Counted from the stretch's first letter, positions 19,478-28,588 are shown. The stretch is 64,000 bases of DNA from Afipia sp. (GCA_024508675.1 JANINQ010000003.1:186001-250000), one strand, 5' to 3'. Made by a program: numbers and translations. Notes: generated by a model not told the origin, from the letters alone.

Positions 19478-20995
19478 ATGGCGAACCAATATCGCGACAG
19501 ACCGTTTCCGGCAGACGATGATTACGGCCGGGATCAATCTCGTATGTCCTCGCAGGGCGAGAGCGATCCGCTTGCGGAACTGGCGCGGCTGATCGGGCAG
19601 ACCGATCCTATGTCGACATTTGGCCGCGACCAGCAGAAGCAGCGGCCGCAGCAATATCTGCAGCATGATGAGCAGTACGACGCGCCCGAGCCGGTGGAGG
19701 AAGAACTTCCGCCGCCGCCGCGTCCGTCGTGGATGCAGAATCTGGCTGCAGCGCGGCCCACGCCGCAGGAGCAGGCGTACCGGCAGGAGCCGTCTTACCG
19801 GGATGATCAGTACGCACAGCCGCAGGAACATTACGATCCGCGCTACGCGCAGAACGATCCGGCCCAGAACAATGCGGGTTATGGTCATCACGAACCGCAG
19901 TTCGATCACAGCGGTTACGATCCCGTCCTGTCCGGGCAGGGCCATGGACAAGTTTCTGCGTATGGTCAGCAGGCTGCCACCGGCGACCGCTATGATGATG
20001 TTCTTTACGGACGTGCCGACCAGCCGGGCTACGATCAATACGCGGCGCAGGACGAACATTACGGCAATGGCGCCTACGACCGGCCGCCGTATGACGAGAA
20101 TTACGAGCAGGAATCCAGGCCGCGCCGCGGCGGGACCATGACCGTTGTGATGGTGCTCGCGCTGGCCGTTGTCGGCACCGGCGCTGCCTTCGCTTATCGG
20201 ACCTTTGTCGGTTCGCCGCGCAGCGGTGAGCCGCCCGTCATCAAGGCGGATGCCGGCCCGAACAAGATCATTCCGCCGGGTGCCGGCGATGGCTCGAGCA
20301 AGCAGATCTATGACCGTGTCGGCGACAAGTCGGCCGAGCGCGTCGTGTCGCGCGAAGAACAGCCGGTCGACGTGAATGCCAAGACCGGTCCGCGCGTGGT
20401 GTTTCCGCCGCTGACCCAGAACGCATCTCCGCCGACGGTTGCCAGCGCATCGCCGAATGTCCGCCCGACAGGGCCGGGCGTCGGCAACGGCACGCTGACC
20501 GGCGGTGAGGAGCCGCGCAAAATCCGCACCCTCAGCATCCGCCCGGATCAGCAGGACGCAAATGCGGCGGCAGCGCCCGCGCGCGGGCAGCCCGCCGCGC
20601 AGCAGCGCGCTCCGGCTCCGGCTCCCACAAGCACCGCGTCGACGCCGCCGTCGGCCAACGCTCCCGTTTCACTGGCGCCGCAGGCACAGCCCGCGGCAGA
20701 GCCCAAGGCGAAGATGGCGGCGATCAGTCCGGCCCAGGTCACGGGGAGCGGCGCCTATGTGCAGGTGTCGTCGCAGAAGTCCGAAGCCGACGCGAAGGCG
20801 TCCTATCGTGCGCTTCAGGGCAAGTATGCGGGCATCCTCGGGTCGCGCTCGGCGACGATCCACCGGGCCGATGTGGCCGGGAAGGGCACCTTCTACCGGG
20901 CGATGGTCGGGCCGTTCGGGACCAACGACGAGGCCACGCAGTTCTGCGTGAACCTGAAATCGGCCGGCGGCCAGTGCGTGGTCCAGCGGCGCTAG
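19478..20995 (+). CDS. SPOR-domain membrane protein
   Basis: A 505-aa protein with a long, disordered, Gln/Tyr/Asp-rich cytoplasmic N-terminus (about 1-215). A single membrane segment (MTVVMVLALAVVGTGAAFAY, about 217-237) is followed by a Pro/Ala-rich periplasmic linker and a C-terminal SPOR domain (about 425-503: GAYVQVSSQKSEADAKASY ... AMVGPFGTNDEA). SPOR domains bind denuded glycan strands at the division septum. ATG 19478 is chosen; the frame is open from 19436. Placement between argS and nagZ is typical for the lineage and fits a cell-wall role. Confidence 0.88.
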   Translation: MANQYRDRPFPADDDYGRDQSRMSSQGESDPLAELARLIGQTDPMSTFGRDQQKQRPQQYLQHDEQYDAPEPVEEELPPPPRPSWMQNLAAARPTPQEQAYRQEPSYRDDQYAQPQEHYDPRYAQNDPAQNNAGYGHHEPQFDHSGYDPVLSGQGHGQVSAYGQQAATGDRYDDVLYGRADQPGYDQYAAQDEHYGNGAYDRPPYDENYEQESRPRRGGTMTVVMVLALAVVGTGAAFAYRTFVGSPRSGEPPVIKADAGPNKIIPPGAGDGSSKQIYDRVGDKSAERVVSREEQPVDVNAKTGPRVVFPPLTQNASPPTVASASPNVRPTGPGVGNGTLTGGEEPRKIRTLSIRPDQQDANAAAAPARGQPAAQQRAPAPAPTSTASTPPSANAPVSLAPQAQPAAEPKAKMAAISPAQVTGSGAYVQVSSQKSEADAKASYRALQGKYAGILGSRSATIHRADVAGKGTFYRAMVGPFGTNDEATQFCVNLKSAGGQCVVQRR

Positions 20996-21119
20996 GCGGC
21001 TGGATTCCTCCAAATCATTGGAACGATTGCGTTTGTGACTGTGGATGACCCCCACAATCCGGCGTGATTTCGCCTGCTTTCCTTGACCCTGCCGCACTAC
21101 GCGGGCTAATCGCGCAAGT

Positions 21120-22163
21120 ATGGCCGCGCGCGCATTCATTACCGGCGTTTCCGGAACCGCTCTGACCGACGATGAGCGGGCCTTTTTGCGCGCCCAGCGG
21201 CCGTGGGGCTTTATCCTTTTCAAGCGGAACATCGAAACCCCGGATCAAGTCATTCGGCTGGTTCAGGAATTGCGGGCAAGCGTCGGGCGGCCCGATGCGC
21301 CGGTCCTGATCGATCAGGAAGGCGGGCGGGTGCAGCGTCTGCAGCCACCGCACTGGCCATCCTATCCGCCGGGGGCAGTTTTCAGCGCGCTCTACGACAT
21401 CGACCAGACGGCGGGACTTGAGGCCGCCCGGCTGTCCTCCCTGCTGATTGCGGCCGATCTGGCCGATCTCGGCATTACCGTGGACTGCCTGCCGCTGGCA
21501 GACGTGCCGGTTCCCGGTGCGGATTCCGTGATCGGCGACCGGGCCTATGGCACGACCCCGGCCAAGGTGGCGGCCATTGCTCGCGCGGTCACCAACGGAC
21601 TGGCGCAGGGCGGCGTCCTGCCGGTGCTCAAGCATATTCCCGGTCATGGACGGGCCACGGCGGACAGTCACTTTCGGCTCCCGACGGTCGATACCTCCGC
21701 GGCGGAACTCGCAGGGACCGATTTTGCCGCCTTCAAGCCGCTGGCCGACCTGCCGATGGCCATGACCGCACATGTTGTGTTTAGCGCCCTCGACCCCGCC
21801 CAACCTGCGACCACTTCTGCGACAATCATCGGACAGGTGATTCGCGGGACCATTGGTTTCCAGGGTTTGTTAATGAGTGATGACGTGTCCATGAACGCCT
21901 TGCAGGGATCGATCGCCGAGCGCTCGCGCGCCAGCCTCAAAGCCGGCTGCGACGTCGTCCTTCATTGCAACGGCAAGCTCGACGAGATGGTGCAGGTCGC
22001 AGCGGAAAGTCCTGAACTCGCGGGCGAAGCCCTGGCGCGCGCGGACCGCGCGCTGGCATCGCGCCGGACACCGCAGCCGTTCGACCGTGGCGCGGCGCGC
22101 GCCGAACTCGACCGCCTGATCGACCGGGCAGGGAGCCTCATCGCAGGAGGTTTTGCGTCATGA
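21120..22163 (+). CDS. nagZ: Beta-N-acetylhexosaminidase
   Basis: A 347-aa glycoside hydrolase family 3 enzyme that removes N-acetylglucosamine from muropeptides in the cytoplasm during peptidoglycan recycling. Visible motifs are LIDQEGGRVQRL, the KHIPGHG..TADSH loop carrying the catalytic His/Asp dyad, and LLMSDDVSM with the nucleophile Asp. The substrate-binding RLGHTN-like region is also kept in general form. NagZ products can influence AmpC beta-lactamase induction in some Gram-negatives. Its stop overlaps the scpA start (ATGA), preceded by a strong AGGAGG. Confidence 0.94.
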   Translation: MAARAFITGVSGTALTDDERAFLRAQRPWGFILFKRNIETPDQVIRLVQELRASVGRPDAPVLIDQEGGRVQRLQPPHWPSYPPGAVFSALYDIDQTAGLEAARLSSLLIAADLADLGITVDCLPLADVPVPGADSVIGDRAYGTTPAKVAAIARAVTNGLAQGGVLPVLKHIPGHGRATADSHFRLPTVDTSAAELAGTDFAAFKPLADLPMAMTAHVVFSALDPAQPATTSATIIGQVIRGTIGFQGLLMSDDVSMNALQGSIAERSRASLKAGCDVVLHCNGKLDEMVQVAAESPELAGEALARADRALASRRTPQPFDRGAARAELDRLIDRAGSLIAGGFAS

Positions 22164-22996
22164 CCGCCGAAATCTTGTCCTTTGAGACGGGACTGCCTGC
22201 CGATCACAACGACGGTGAACCGTCGCTGGTCGTTGACGTTGAAGGCTATGAAGGCCCGCTCGATCTGCTGCTCGCGCTCGCCCGCCAGCAGAAGGTCGAC
22301 CTCCACAAGATTTCAATTCTCGCGCTGGCCGACCAGTATCTCGTTTTCATCGAAGAAGCGCGCAAGCTGCGGCTGGAACTGGCTGCCGATTATCTCGTGA
22401 TGGCGGCGTGGCTGGCTTACCTGAAGTCACGCCTGCTGCTGCCTGAGCCGCCCTCTGCCGAGGGGCCGAGCGCCGAGGATCTTGCGACCGCGCTTGCCAA
22501 TCGCCTGCGCCGTCTTGAGCAGATCCGCGAGGCCTCGAACCGCCTGATGACCCGCCCGCAGCTGCGGCGCGATATTTTCCCGCGCGGCTTTCCCGAGCAG
22601 ATCGCGCAGGTCAAGCATCAGCGCTGGACCGCGACGCTGTATGATCTTCTCACCGCCTATGCGACACAGCGCCAGTCGCGCGTGCTCGCCACCGTGCATC
22701 TGGCCAAGCGGACCGTGTGGTCGCTGTCGGAAGCGCGCGCGTCGCTGGAGCGGCTGGTCGGTGCTGCTGAATCCGAGGACTGGGCGAGCCTCGACGAACA
22801 CCTGATGCGCTATGTGGTCGATCCGACCCAGCGCGCGACCGTGTTTGCGTCGAGCTTTGCCGCGGCGCTCGAACTGGTGCGCGAAGGCACCCTCGACCTG
22901 CACCAGAAAGAAGCTTTCGCACCATTGTATTTTCGCAAGCACGTCACGCATTTGCCTCCCGACGCTCAGGCAGCGTCGGAAGCGCCGGTTGAGTAA
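22160..22996 (+). CDS. scpA: Segregation and condensation protein A
   Basis: ScpA (278 aa) is the kleisin subunit that bridges SMC heads with ScpB in chromosome condensation and segregation. The N-terminal kleisin motif is DVEGYEGPLDLLLALARQQKVDL, followed by the helix region YLVMAAWLAYLKSRLLLPEP. The C-terminal winged-helix part contains REGTLDLHQKEAFAPLYFR. Start ATG 22160 overlaps the nagZ stop and has AGGAGG about 9 bases upstream. scpB follows directly. Confidence 0.94.
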   Translation: MTAEILSFETGLPADHNDGEPSLVVDVEGYEGPLDLLLALARQQKVDLHKISILALADQYLVFIEEARKLRLELAADYLVMAAWLAYLKSRLLLPEPPSAEGPSAEDLATALANRLRRLEQIREASNRLMTRPQLRRDIFPRGFPEQIAQVKHQRWTATLYDLLTAYATQRQSRVLATVHLAKRTVWSLSEARASLERLVGAAESEDWASLDEHLMRYVVDPTQRATVFASSFAAALELVREGTLDLHQKEAFAPLYFRKHVTHLPPDAQAASEAPVE

Positions 22997-23017
22997 GTGG
23001 AAGAAGGAGACAGGGCC

Positions 23018-23800
23018 ATGGCAAGTCCGGCGAGAACGACTGCGCACATCGCTCCGGTTGAAGATTCCGAGGAGTCTGTCGTGGAAACCTCTGTTATGGA
23101 ATCGGCGCAGGAATCGTCCAGCGAGACCGCTGCGCGCCCCGAGGAACTTCGTCTTCTCGAAGCCCTGCTGTTCGCCTCGACCGAACCGCTCGAGGAATCC
23201 GCGCTGGCCAAACGCATGCCCGAAGGCGTGGACGTGAAGAAGGCGCTGGCGCAGTTGCAGGCCGATTACGCCATGCGCGGCGTCAACTTGGTTCGCGTCG
23301 CCAGCAAGTGGACCTTCCGCACCGCCGGCGATCTGGCGTGGCTGATGACCCGCGAAAGCACCGAGACGCGCCGCCTGTCGCGCGCCGCCATCGAGATGCT
23401 GGCGATCATCGCCTATCACCAGCCGGTGACCCGCGCCGAGATCGAGGAAATCCGCGGCGTGGTGACCTCGAAGGGCACGCTCGACGTGCTGCTGGAAACC
23501 GGCTGGATTCGTCCGCGCGGACGCCGCAAGACGCCGGGCCGCCCGCTGACCTTCGGAACCACCGAGGCGTTCCTCTCGCAGTTCAGTCTTGAGGCGCTGG
23601 GCGATCTGCCGGGCCTCGACGAGCTGAAGGGCGCGGGCCTGCTGGATACCCGCCTGCCGGGCGGCTTTGCGGTTCCGTCGCCGTCCGACGATCCGGCGCT
23701 GCGCGAGGACGAAGACCCGCTGGAGCCCGGCGATCTCGAATTGGCCCTGGCTCCCGCTGTGGAGCCGGAAAACGAGCCCGAAAAGAGCGGCGAAAGCTGA
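23018..23800 (+). CDS. scpB: Segregation and condensation protein B
   Basis: ScpB (260 aa) dimerises through winged-helix domains and binds ScpA in the SMC complex. Family features are LRLLEALLFASTEPLEESALAKRM, LSRAAIEMLAIIAYHQPVTRAEIEEIRGV and GRPLTFGTTEAFLSQF. An acidic tail follows residue 215. I chose ATG 23018 because GAAGGAG sits 8 bases upstream at 23003-23009; a GTG at 22997, right after the scpA stop, is the longer alternative. Confidence 0.94.
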   Translation: MASPARTTAHIAPVEDSEESVVETSVMESAQESSSETAARPEELRLLEALLFASTEPLEESALAKRMPEGVDVKKALAQLQADYAMRGVNLVRVASKWTFRTAGDLAWLMTRESTETRRLSRAAIEMLAIIAYHQPVTRAEIEEIRGVVTSKGTLDVLLETGWIRPRGRRKTPGRPLTFGTTEAFLSQFSLEALGDLPGLDELKGAGLLDTRLPGGFAVPSPSDDPALREDEDPLEPGDLELALAPAVEPENEPEKSGES

Positions 23801-23977
23801 ATTGGGCCTGCGGCGCGCAACCGCGCCTCACGCAGGAGCGAACATTAACTCTGGTGTCAATGCGCCGGTTTGCGCAGTCGTGACGCGGGGTTAATCCTTG
23901 TTTTTGACACCTCTGCAGCCTACTTTCCGGTCAAATCAAGCCGGAAGTCCCGGCCGCGTGTTTTGGAGGATGGCAGT

Positions 23978-24217
23978 ATGGGTTCGATGAGTATCTGGCA
24001 CTGGATCGTCGTGATCGCCGTGGTCCTGCTGCTGTTCGGCCGTGGCAAGATTTCGGACCTGATGGGCGACGTCGCGCAGGGCATCAAGGCGTTCAAGAAG
24101 GGCATGTCCGATGACGAGGCCAAGCCCGCCGAGAAGCCCGAGCCCGTGAAGACCATCGACAGCGCGCCGTCGGCATCGACCTCGCAGCGCACCGACGTCG
24201 GCAGCAAGGCGGTCTGA
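23978..24217 (+). CDS. tatA: Twin-arginine translocase subunit TatA
   Basis: A 79-aa pore-forming Tat subunit. It has a short N-terminal membrane helix ([18 protein letters not shown]), a hinge ([11 protein letters not shown]), an amphipathic helix ([11 protein letters not shown]) and an acidic, disordered tail. The start is fixed by GGAGG at 23965-23969 and by the family N-terminus, although the frame is open from 23870. The tatA-tatB-tatC order with short gaps is an operon exporting folded proteins. Confidence 0.95.
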   Translation: MGSMSIWHWIVVIAVVLLLFGRGKISDLMGDVAQGIKAFKKGMSDDEAKPAEKPEPVKTIDSAPSASTSQRTDVGSKAV

Positions 24218-24279
24218 TTTTCAGACCGCGCCTTTCGTGATCGAGATACGGGGCATGAGCCCCGTGAGCGGAATCTTTC

Positions 24280-24687
24280 ATGTTCGACATCGGGTGGAGT
24301 GAACTGGTCGTCATCGGCGTCGTGGCGCTGATCGCCATCGGCCCGAAGGAATTGCCCGGCGTGCTGCGCATGGTCGGGCAGTGGATGGGCAAGGCGCGCC
24401 GCATGGCCGCCGAGTTTCAGGGCCAGTTCAACGAGGCGATGCGCGAAGCCGAAATGGCGGACATCAAGAAGTCGTTCGACGATGCATCCGCCGCCGCCAA
24501 GGACCTGTCGCCGACCAATCTCCTGACGTCCCTCAATAAGGACGTTGAAGACGCCATGAAGATCGACCAGCCCGTGACGCCGACCACGCCGGAGCCGCCG
24601 ACACCGGCGACTTTCGTGGAAGCTGAAGCGCACGCGCCAGAAGTCGAAACCCCGAAACCTGCTGTACCGGACGCCAAAGCGTCATGA
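24280..24687 (+). CDS. tatB: Twin-arginine translocase subunit TatB
   Basis: TatB (135 aa) forms the substrate receptor with TatC. The [27 protein letters not shown]-terminus is diagnostic, including the membrane-edge Glu and the GPKELP hinge. A long amphipathic helix ([19 protein letters not shown]) and a Pro/Glu-rich tail follow. Its stop overlaps the tatC start by 4 bases, which indicates translational coupling. Confidence 0.95.
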   Translation: MFDIGWSELVVIGVVALIAIGPKELPGVLRMVGQWMGKARRMAAEFQGQFNEAMREAEMADIKKSFDDASAAAKDLSPTNLLTSLNKDVEDAMKIDQPVTPTTPEPPTPATFVEAEAHAPEVETPKPAVPDAKAS

Positions 24688-25523
24688 GCGCAGAAGACAT
24701 CGAAGCCACCAAGGCGCCCCTGATGGACCACCTGATCGAGCTGCGTTCGCGGCTCATCAAGGCGCTGCTCGCGTTCGGCCTGGCTTTCATCCTCTGCTTC
24801 TTCTTCGCCAAGCAGATCTACAACGTGCTGGTCTGGCCGTTCGTCTGGGTGGCTGGCCCGGAGAATTCCAAATTCATCTACACCGCGCTGCTTGAATACT
24901 TCCTGACGCAGTTGAAGCTTGCGATGTTCGGCGCGGGCTTCCTGTCGTTTCCGGTGATCGCGGCGCAGATCTACATGTTCGTCGCGCCCGGCCTCTACAA
25001 GCACGAGCGCGGCGCGTTCCTCCCGTATCTGATCGCGACGCCGGTGTTCTTCGTGCTCGGCTCGCTGCTGGTCTATTTCCTCGTACTGCCGATGCTGATC
25101 CGCTTCTCGCTCGGCATGCAGCAGGTCGGCGGCGCGGAGACCGCGCAGATCGCACTGCTGCCGAAGGTCGGCGAATATCTTTCCCTGATGATGTCGTTGA
25201 TCTTCGCCTTCGGCATCGCCTTCCAGTTGCCGGTGATTCTGACACTGCTCGGGCGGATCGGAATTCTGACCTCGAAGCAGCTCAAGGAAAAACGCCGCTA
25301 CTTCATCGTGGTGGCCTTCGTGATCGCCGCCGTGCTGACGCCGCCGGATGTCATCAGCCAGATGTCGCTCGCGATCCCGCTTTTGATCCTCTACGAAGGC
25401 TCGATCATCGCGGTCGCCATGGTGGAGAAGAGGAAGGCGGTCGAGACGGCATCCGACACGACGGACACGACACCGCCTGCGGATACGCCGCCGAGCCCGC
25501 CCGCCACGACACCGGCGGAGTAG
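24684..25523 (+). CDS. tatC: Twin-arginine translocase subunit TatC
   Basis: TatC (279 aa) is the six-helix core of the Tat receptor that binds the RR signal. Landmarks are the N-terminal [51 protein letters not shown], and [31 protein letters not shown] Pro/Thr-rich tail extends past the last helix. A likely substrate in this window is the FAH-family protein at 50596-51387. Confidence 0.96.
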   Translation: MSAEDIEATKAPLMDHLIELRSRLIKALLAFGLAFILCFFFAKQIYNVLVWPFVWVAGPENSKFIYTALLEYFLTQLKLAMFGAGFLSFPVIAAQIYMFVAPGLYKHERGAFLPYLIATPVFFVLGSLLVYFLVLPMLIRFSLGMQQVGGAETAQIALLPKVGEYLSLMMSLIFAFGIAFQLPVILTLLGRIGILTSKQLKEKRRYFIVVAFVIAAVLTPPDVISQMSLAIPLLILYEGSIIAVAMVEKRKAVETASDTTDTTPPADTPPSPPATTPAE

Positions 25524-25549
25524 GCTTCGAATCGTAATCTTTCTCCAGG

Positions 25550-25672
25550 TCGCCCCGGCGAAGGCCGGGGTCCATACCCCCTGAGCCATCGGTGTGTGTA
25601 CGATGACGGGGCATGTCTTCCCCGATCATCACGACGTTCGGTGGTTATGGGTCCCGGCCTTCGCCGGGACGA
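25550..25672. repeat. Palindromic intergenic repeat (tatC-serS)
   Basis: Arms at 25550-25580 and 25643-25672 are imperfect inverted copies. Each is itself a hairpin built on CCGGCGAAGGCCGG. The 62-base middle is unrelated to neighbouring elements. It lies 26 bases after tatC and could end its transcript. Confidence 0.75.
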
Positions 25673-25765
25673 CCGAGTTTGATGTTCCAAATCGTGCTCA
25701 TTCGCGGTATGCCCGCCGTCGACTGTCAGCTTATTTGCCGACTGTCTGGATAAGAGTGGGCTCCC

Positions 25766-27199
25766 ATGCACGACATCAAAGCAATTCGCGACAATCCCGA
25801 AGCTTTCGACAAGGCGCTTGGCCGCCGGGGACTTGCCGGGTTGTCGTCATCCCTGATCGCGCGGGACGAAAAACGCCGCGTCGCCATTCAGGCGTCGGAG
25901 CAGGCGCAGGCGCGCCGCAACGCAGCTTCAAAGGAAATTGGCGAAGCCAAGAAGGCCAAGGACAATGCGCGCGCCGACGCGCTGATGGCCGAGGTCGGCG
26001 AACTCAAGACCAGGCTGCCGCAACTCGAAGCCGAGGTGAAGCAAGCCGAAGAAGAACTAAAAAAAGAACTCGCGCAGATTCCGAACCTGCCGCTCGATGA
26101 AGTGCCGGATGGTGCCGACGAGCACGGCAACGTCGAGCATCATCACTACGGTGCGAAGCGGAACTACGCCTTTAAGCCGAAGGAGCATGTCGAGCTTGGC
26201 GAAGGTCTGAAGTTTATGGACTTCGAGGCCGCCGCGAGAATGTCCGGCGCGCGCTTCGTCGTGCTGAAGAAAGGCCTCGCGCGTCTTGAGCGCGCCATCG
26301 GCCAGTTCATGCTCGATCTGCACACCGGCGAACATGGCTACACCGAAGTCAATCCACCGCTATTAGTGCGCGACGATGCGATGTTCGGTACGGCGCAGTT
26401 GCCGAAGTTTCGCGATGATCAGTTCGCAGCAATCAAGCAAATTTCCGATGACGAGCGTTGGGTGCAGACTGCGAGAGAAATGGCTCTTCGTAGTAGAGAT
26501 AAAGACGGAGGTCGAAGCTGGGACGACTCTGAATTTGAAGAGTTTCTAGCATCGCGACCACTCGAAGAGAAATTTTGGCTTATCCCCACCGCCGAAGTGT
26601 CGCTGACCAATCTCGTTCGCGAGTCAATCCTCGACGAAAAAGAACTGCCGATGCGTCTCACGGCGCTGACGCCTTGCTTCCGCGCGGAGGCGGGGGCTGC
26701 GGGACGCGATACGCGCGGCATGATCCGCCAGCATCAGTTCACCAAGGTCGAACTGGTCTCGATCACGACGCCGGAAGAATCATCGAGCGAACACGAGCGC
26801 ATGCTGTCCTGCGCCGAGGAAGTGCTGAAGAAACTCGATCTGCATTACCGCGTCATGACTCTGTGCACCGGTGACATGGGCTTTGCCTCGCAGAAGACCT
26901 ACGACATCGAAGTCTGGATGCCGGGCCAGGGTCTAGATTCTAATAACCCCGGCATGTACCGCGAGATTTCATCCTGCTCGGTGTGCGGCGATTTCCAGGC
27001 GCGGCGCATGGATGCGCGCTCGCGCGGACCGGACGGCAAACCGCGTTTCGTGCATACGCTGAACGGCTCGGGCACCGCGGTTGGCCGCGCGCTGATCGCC
27101 GTGATGGAAACCTATCAGCAGGAAGACGGCTCGATTGCCGTGCCGGACGTGCTGCAGCCGTATATGGGCGGCCTTAAGGTGATTGAACGCGACCGCTAA
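25766..27199 (+). CDS. serS: Serine--tRNA ligase with insertions
   Basis: A class II synthetase (477 aa) charging tRNA-Ser and tRNA-Sec. It has an N-terminal tRNA-binding coiled coil (about residues 28-105), motif 1 around [25 protein letters not shown], motif 2 ([12 protein letters not shown]...GMIRQHQF) and motif 3 ([19 protein letters not shown]). It is about 50 residues longer than the usual 420-430. An extra segment at residues 221-269 (26426-26572) falls between DDQF and FWLIPTAEV, and a second short one (26930-26953) lies before MYREISSCS. Both stay in frame and leave all three motifs intact, so the enzyme is probably active. Confidence 0.95.
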   Translation: MHDIKAIRDNPEAFDKALGRRGLAGLSSSLIARDEKRRVAIQASEQAQARRNAASKEIGEAKKAKDNARADALMAEVGELKTRLPQLEAEVKQAEEELKKELAQIPNLPLDEVPDGADEHGNVEHHHYGAKRNYAFKPKEHVELGEGLKFMDFEAAARMSGARFVVLKKGLARLERAIGQFMLDLHTGEHGYTEVNPPLLVRDDAMFGTAQLPKFRDDQFAAIKQISDDERWVQTAREMALRSRDKDGGRSWDDSEFEEFLASRPLEEKFWLIPTAEVSLTNLVRESILDEKELPMRLTALTPCFRAEAGAAGRDTRGMIRQHQFTKVELVSITTPEESSSEHERMLSCAEEVLKKLDLHYRVMTLCTGDMGFASQKTYDIEVWMPGQGLDSNNPGMYREISSCSVCGDFQARRMDARSRGPDGKPRFVHTLNGSGTAVGRALIAVMETYQQEDGSIAVPDVLQPYMGGLKVIERDR

Positions 27200-27211
27200 C
27201 ACGAGTAACGG

Positions 27212-27303
27212 CGTCATGCCCGGGCCTGTCCCGGGCATCCACGTCTTGTTGAGATTACAATTTGAGTGAAGACGTGGATGGCCGGAACAAGTCCGGCCAT
27301 GAC
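27212..27303. repeat. Palindromic repeat unit without cargo (serS-surE)
   Basis: Arms at 27212-27247 and 27269-27303 form an inverted repeat around a 21-base centre. Each arm folds on itself (ATGCCCGGG/CCCGGGCAT; ATGGCCGG/CCGGCCAT). The arms share the CCACGTCTT boundary with the GIY-YIG unit at 28170-28543, so this looks like an empty relative of it. Confidence 0.8.
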
Positions 27304-27347
27304 AACAAAAAGAACATAGCCGAGACAAAGAAAAACAAGGTTAGAGC

Positions 27348-28115
27348 ATGCGAATTCTCTGCACCAACGACGACGGCATTCACGCGCCGGGGCTGAAAGT
27401 CATCGAGGAAATCGCGCGGCAGATTTCCGACGACGTGTGGGTGGTCGCGCCCGAATTAGACCAGTCCGGCGTCTCGCATTCGCTGTCGCTGAACGATCCG
27501 CTGCGCCTGCGCGAAGTCGACGAGCGGCACTTCTCGGTGCGCGGCACGCCGACCGACTGCGTCATCATGGGCTCGCGCCACATCCTGAAAGAAAAGCAGC
27601 CTGACATCGTGCTGTCCGGCGTCAACAAGGGCCGCAACGTCGCGGAGGACGTGGTTTATTCTGGCACCATCGCGGGCGCGCTGGAAGGCACCATTCTCGG
27701 CCTGCCGTCCTTCGCGCTGTCGCAGGAATTTTCCCTGGAGACGCGCAACAAGCCGTTGTGGGACACCGCGCTGAAGTACGGCGCCGATGTGATCCGCAAT
27801 GTGATGAAGTTAGGGGTGCCGCGCGACACGGTGATCAACGTCAATTTCCCGGCGTGCATGCCGGACGACGTGAAGGGCATCGCCGTGACGCGGCAGGGCA
27901 AGCGCAATCAGGGCTTTCTGCGCGTGGATGGCCGTCACGATGGACGCGGCAATCCGTATTACTGGATCGGCTTCGAGCGGCTTGCGATGATGGAAGTGCC
28001 GGCGGAGGGCAGCGATCTCGCGGCGCTGCGCGACAATTACGTCTCGGTCACGCCGCTGCGGCTCGACCGCACCGACGATGCGTTTTCTGAAAAGCTCAGG
28101 GGCGTGCTGAAGTAG
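27348..28115 (+). CDS. surE: 5'/3'-nucleotidase SurE
   Basis: SurE (255 aa) is a metal-dependent nucleoside monophosphate phosphatase linked to stationary-phase survival. The N-terminal MRILCTNDDGIHAPG carries the paired metal-binding Asp8-Asp9. Ser and Asn ligands lie in QSGVSHSLSL and LSGVNKGRNVAEDVVYSGTIAGA. Length is normal. In E. coli the order is surE-pcm-nlpD-rpoS; here pcm and an NlpD-like gene follow but are separated from surE by the GIY-YIG unit and a reverse-strand response regulator. Confidence 0.95.
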   Translation: MRILCTNDDGIHAPGLKVIEEIARQISDDVWVVAPELDQSGVSHSLSLNDPLRLREVDERHFSVRGTPTDCVIMGSRHILKEKQPDIVLSGVNKGRNVAEDVVYSGTIAGALEGTILGLPSFALSQEFSLETRNKPLWDTALKYGADVIRNVMKLGVPRDTVINVNFPACMPDDVKGIAVTRQGKRNQGFLRVDGRHDGRGNPYYWIGFERLAMMEVPAEGSDLAALRDNYVSVTPLRLDRTDDAFSEKLRGVLK

Positions 28116-28169
28116 GGCGTTTCAGGCCTTGCGTCTATTCTTGATACGGCAGTTAAGCGGCTTGTAGTT

Positions 28170-28543
28170 CGTCATGGCCGGGCTTGTCCCGGCCATCTAC
28201 GTCTTTGATGATCGGAATATGGCGGGCGGGTACGTTTACTTTCTGACGAATAGGCCAAATGGCGTCCTATATGTCGGCGTCACGAACGATCTTGCTCGTC
28301 GCGTATTTGAGCATCGCTCTGGAGCGGTCGAAGGTTTTACCAAACAGCACGGAATAAAGCGCCTCGTTTACTTTGAGGTTTTCGACGATATCCGAGCCGC
28401 TATTCAGCGCGAGCACAATATCAAACATTGGCCGCGCGCCTGGAAAGTCAGGAAGATCGTTATCGATAACCCCGACTGGAACGATCTTTATGAAGCCATC
28501 GTCTGATAAGACGTGGATGGCCGGGACAAGCCCGGCCATGACG
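28170..28543. mobile_element. Inverted-repeat unit carrying a GIY-YIG nuclease gene
   Basis: The arms 28170-28205 and 28508-28543 are 36 bases each and match at 35 of 36 positions as inverted repeats. Each arm is also a hairpin (ATGGCCGGG/CCCGGCCAT). The unit contains just one gene, whose stop ends one base before the right arm. Two similar but empty palindromes occur nearby at 27212-27303 and, less alike, at 25550-25672. The mobile nature is inferred from structure; no target-site duplication was established. Confidence 0.6.
28219..28506 (+). CDS. Small GIY-YIG nuclease
   Basis: A 95-aa single-domain GIY-YIG endonuclease-like protein. The signature is present as YVYFLTNRPNGVLYVGVTNDLARRVFEHR, with the conserved Arg in LARRV and a Glu in the FEVFDDIRAAIQREHNIKHW region. 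The ATG at 28219 begins the domain. An upstream in-frame ATG at 28174 would add 15 residues starting MAGLVPAI, which are only a translation of the repeat arm. Small members of this class (UPF0213/YhbQ-like) have unclear cellular roles; here it is boxed by inverted repeats, which suggests a role in repeat maintenance or spread. Confidence 0.85.
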   Translation: MAGGYVYFLTNRPNGVLYVGVTNDLARRVFEHRSGAVEGFTKQHGIKRLVYFEVFDDIRAAIQREHNIKHWPRAWKVRKIVIDNPDWNDLYEAIV

Positions 28544-28588
28544 ACGGTAAGTTCGCGTCGTATCTCAATCTCAGATGAATGACCGTAA

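Noticed and set aside
26426..26572. Intein or intron in serS
   Set aside because: The segment is only 147 bases, has no splice-junction Cys/Ser-His-Asn pattern and no RNA-intron structure; it is an in-frame loop insertion.
28174..28218. N-terminal extension MAGLVPAI... of the GIY-YIG protein
   Set aside because: It is a translation of the repeat arm, and similar peptides arise wherever the repeat is read in this frame. The domain begins at the ATG at 28219.
28267..28539. Reverse-strand 90-residue frame inside the GIY-YIG unit
   Set aside because: It starts MAGLVPAI from the other arm and then reads antisense through the nuclease gene with no recognisable domain.
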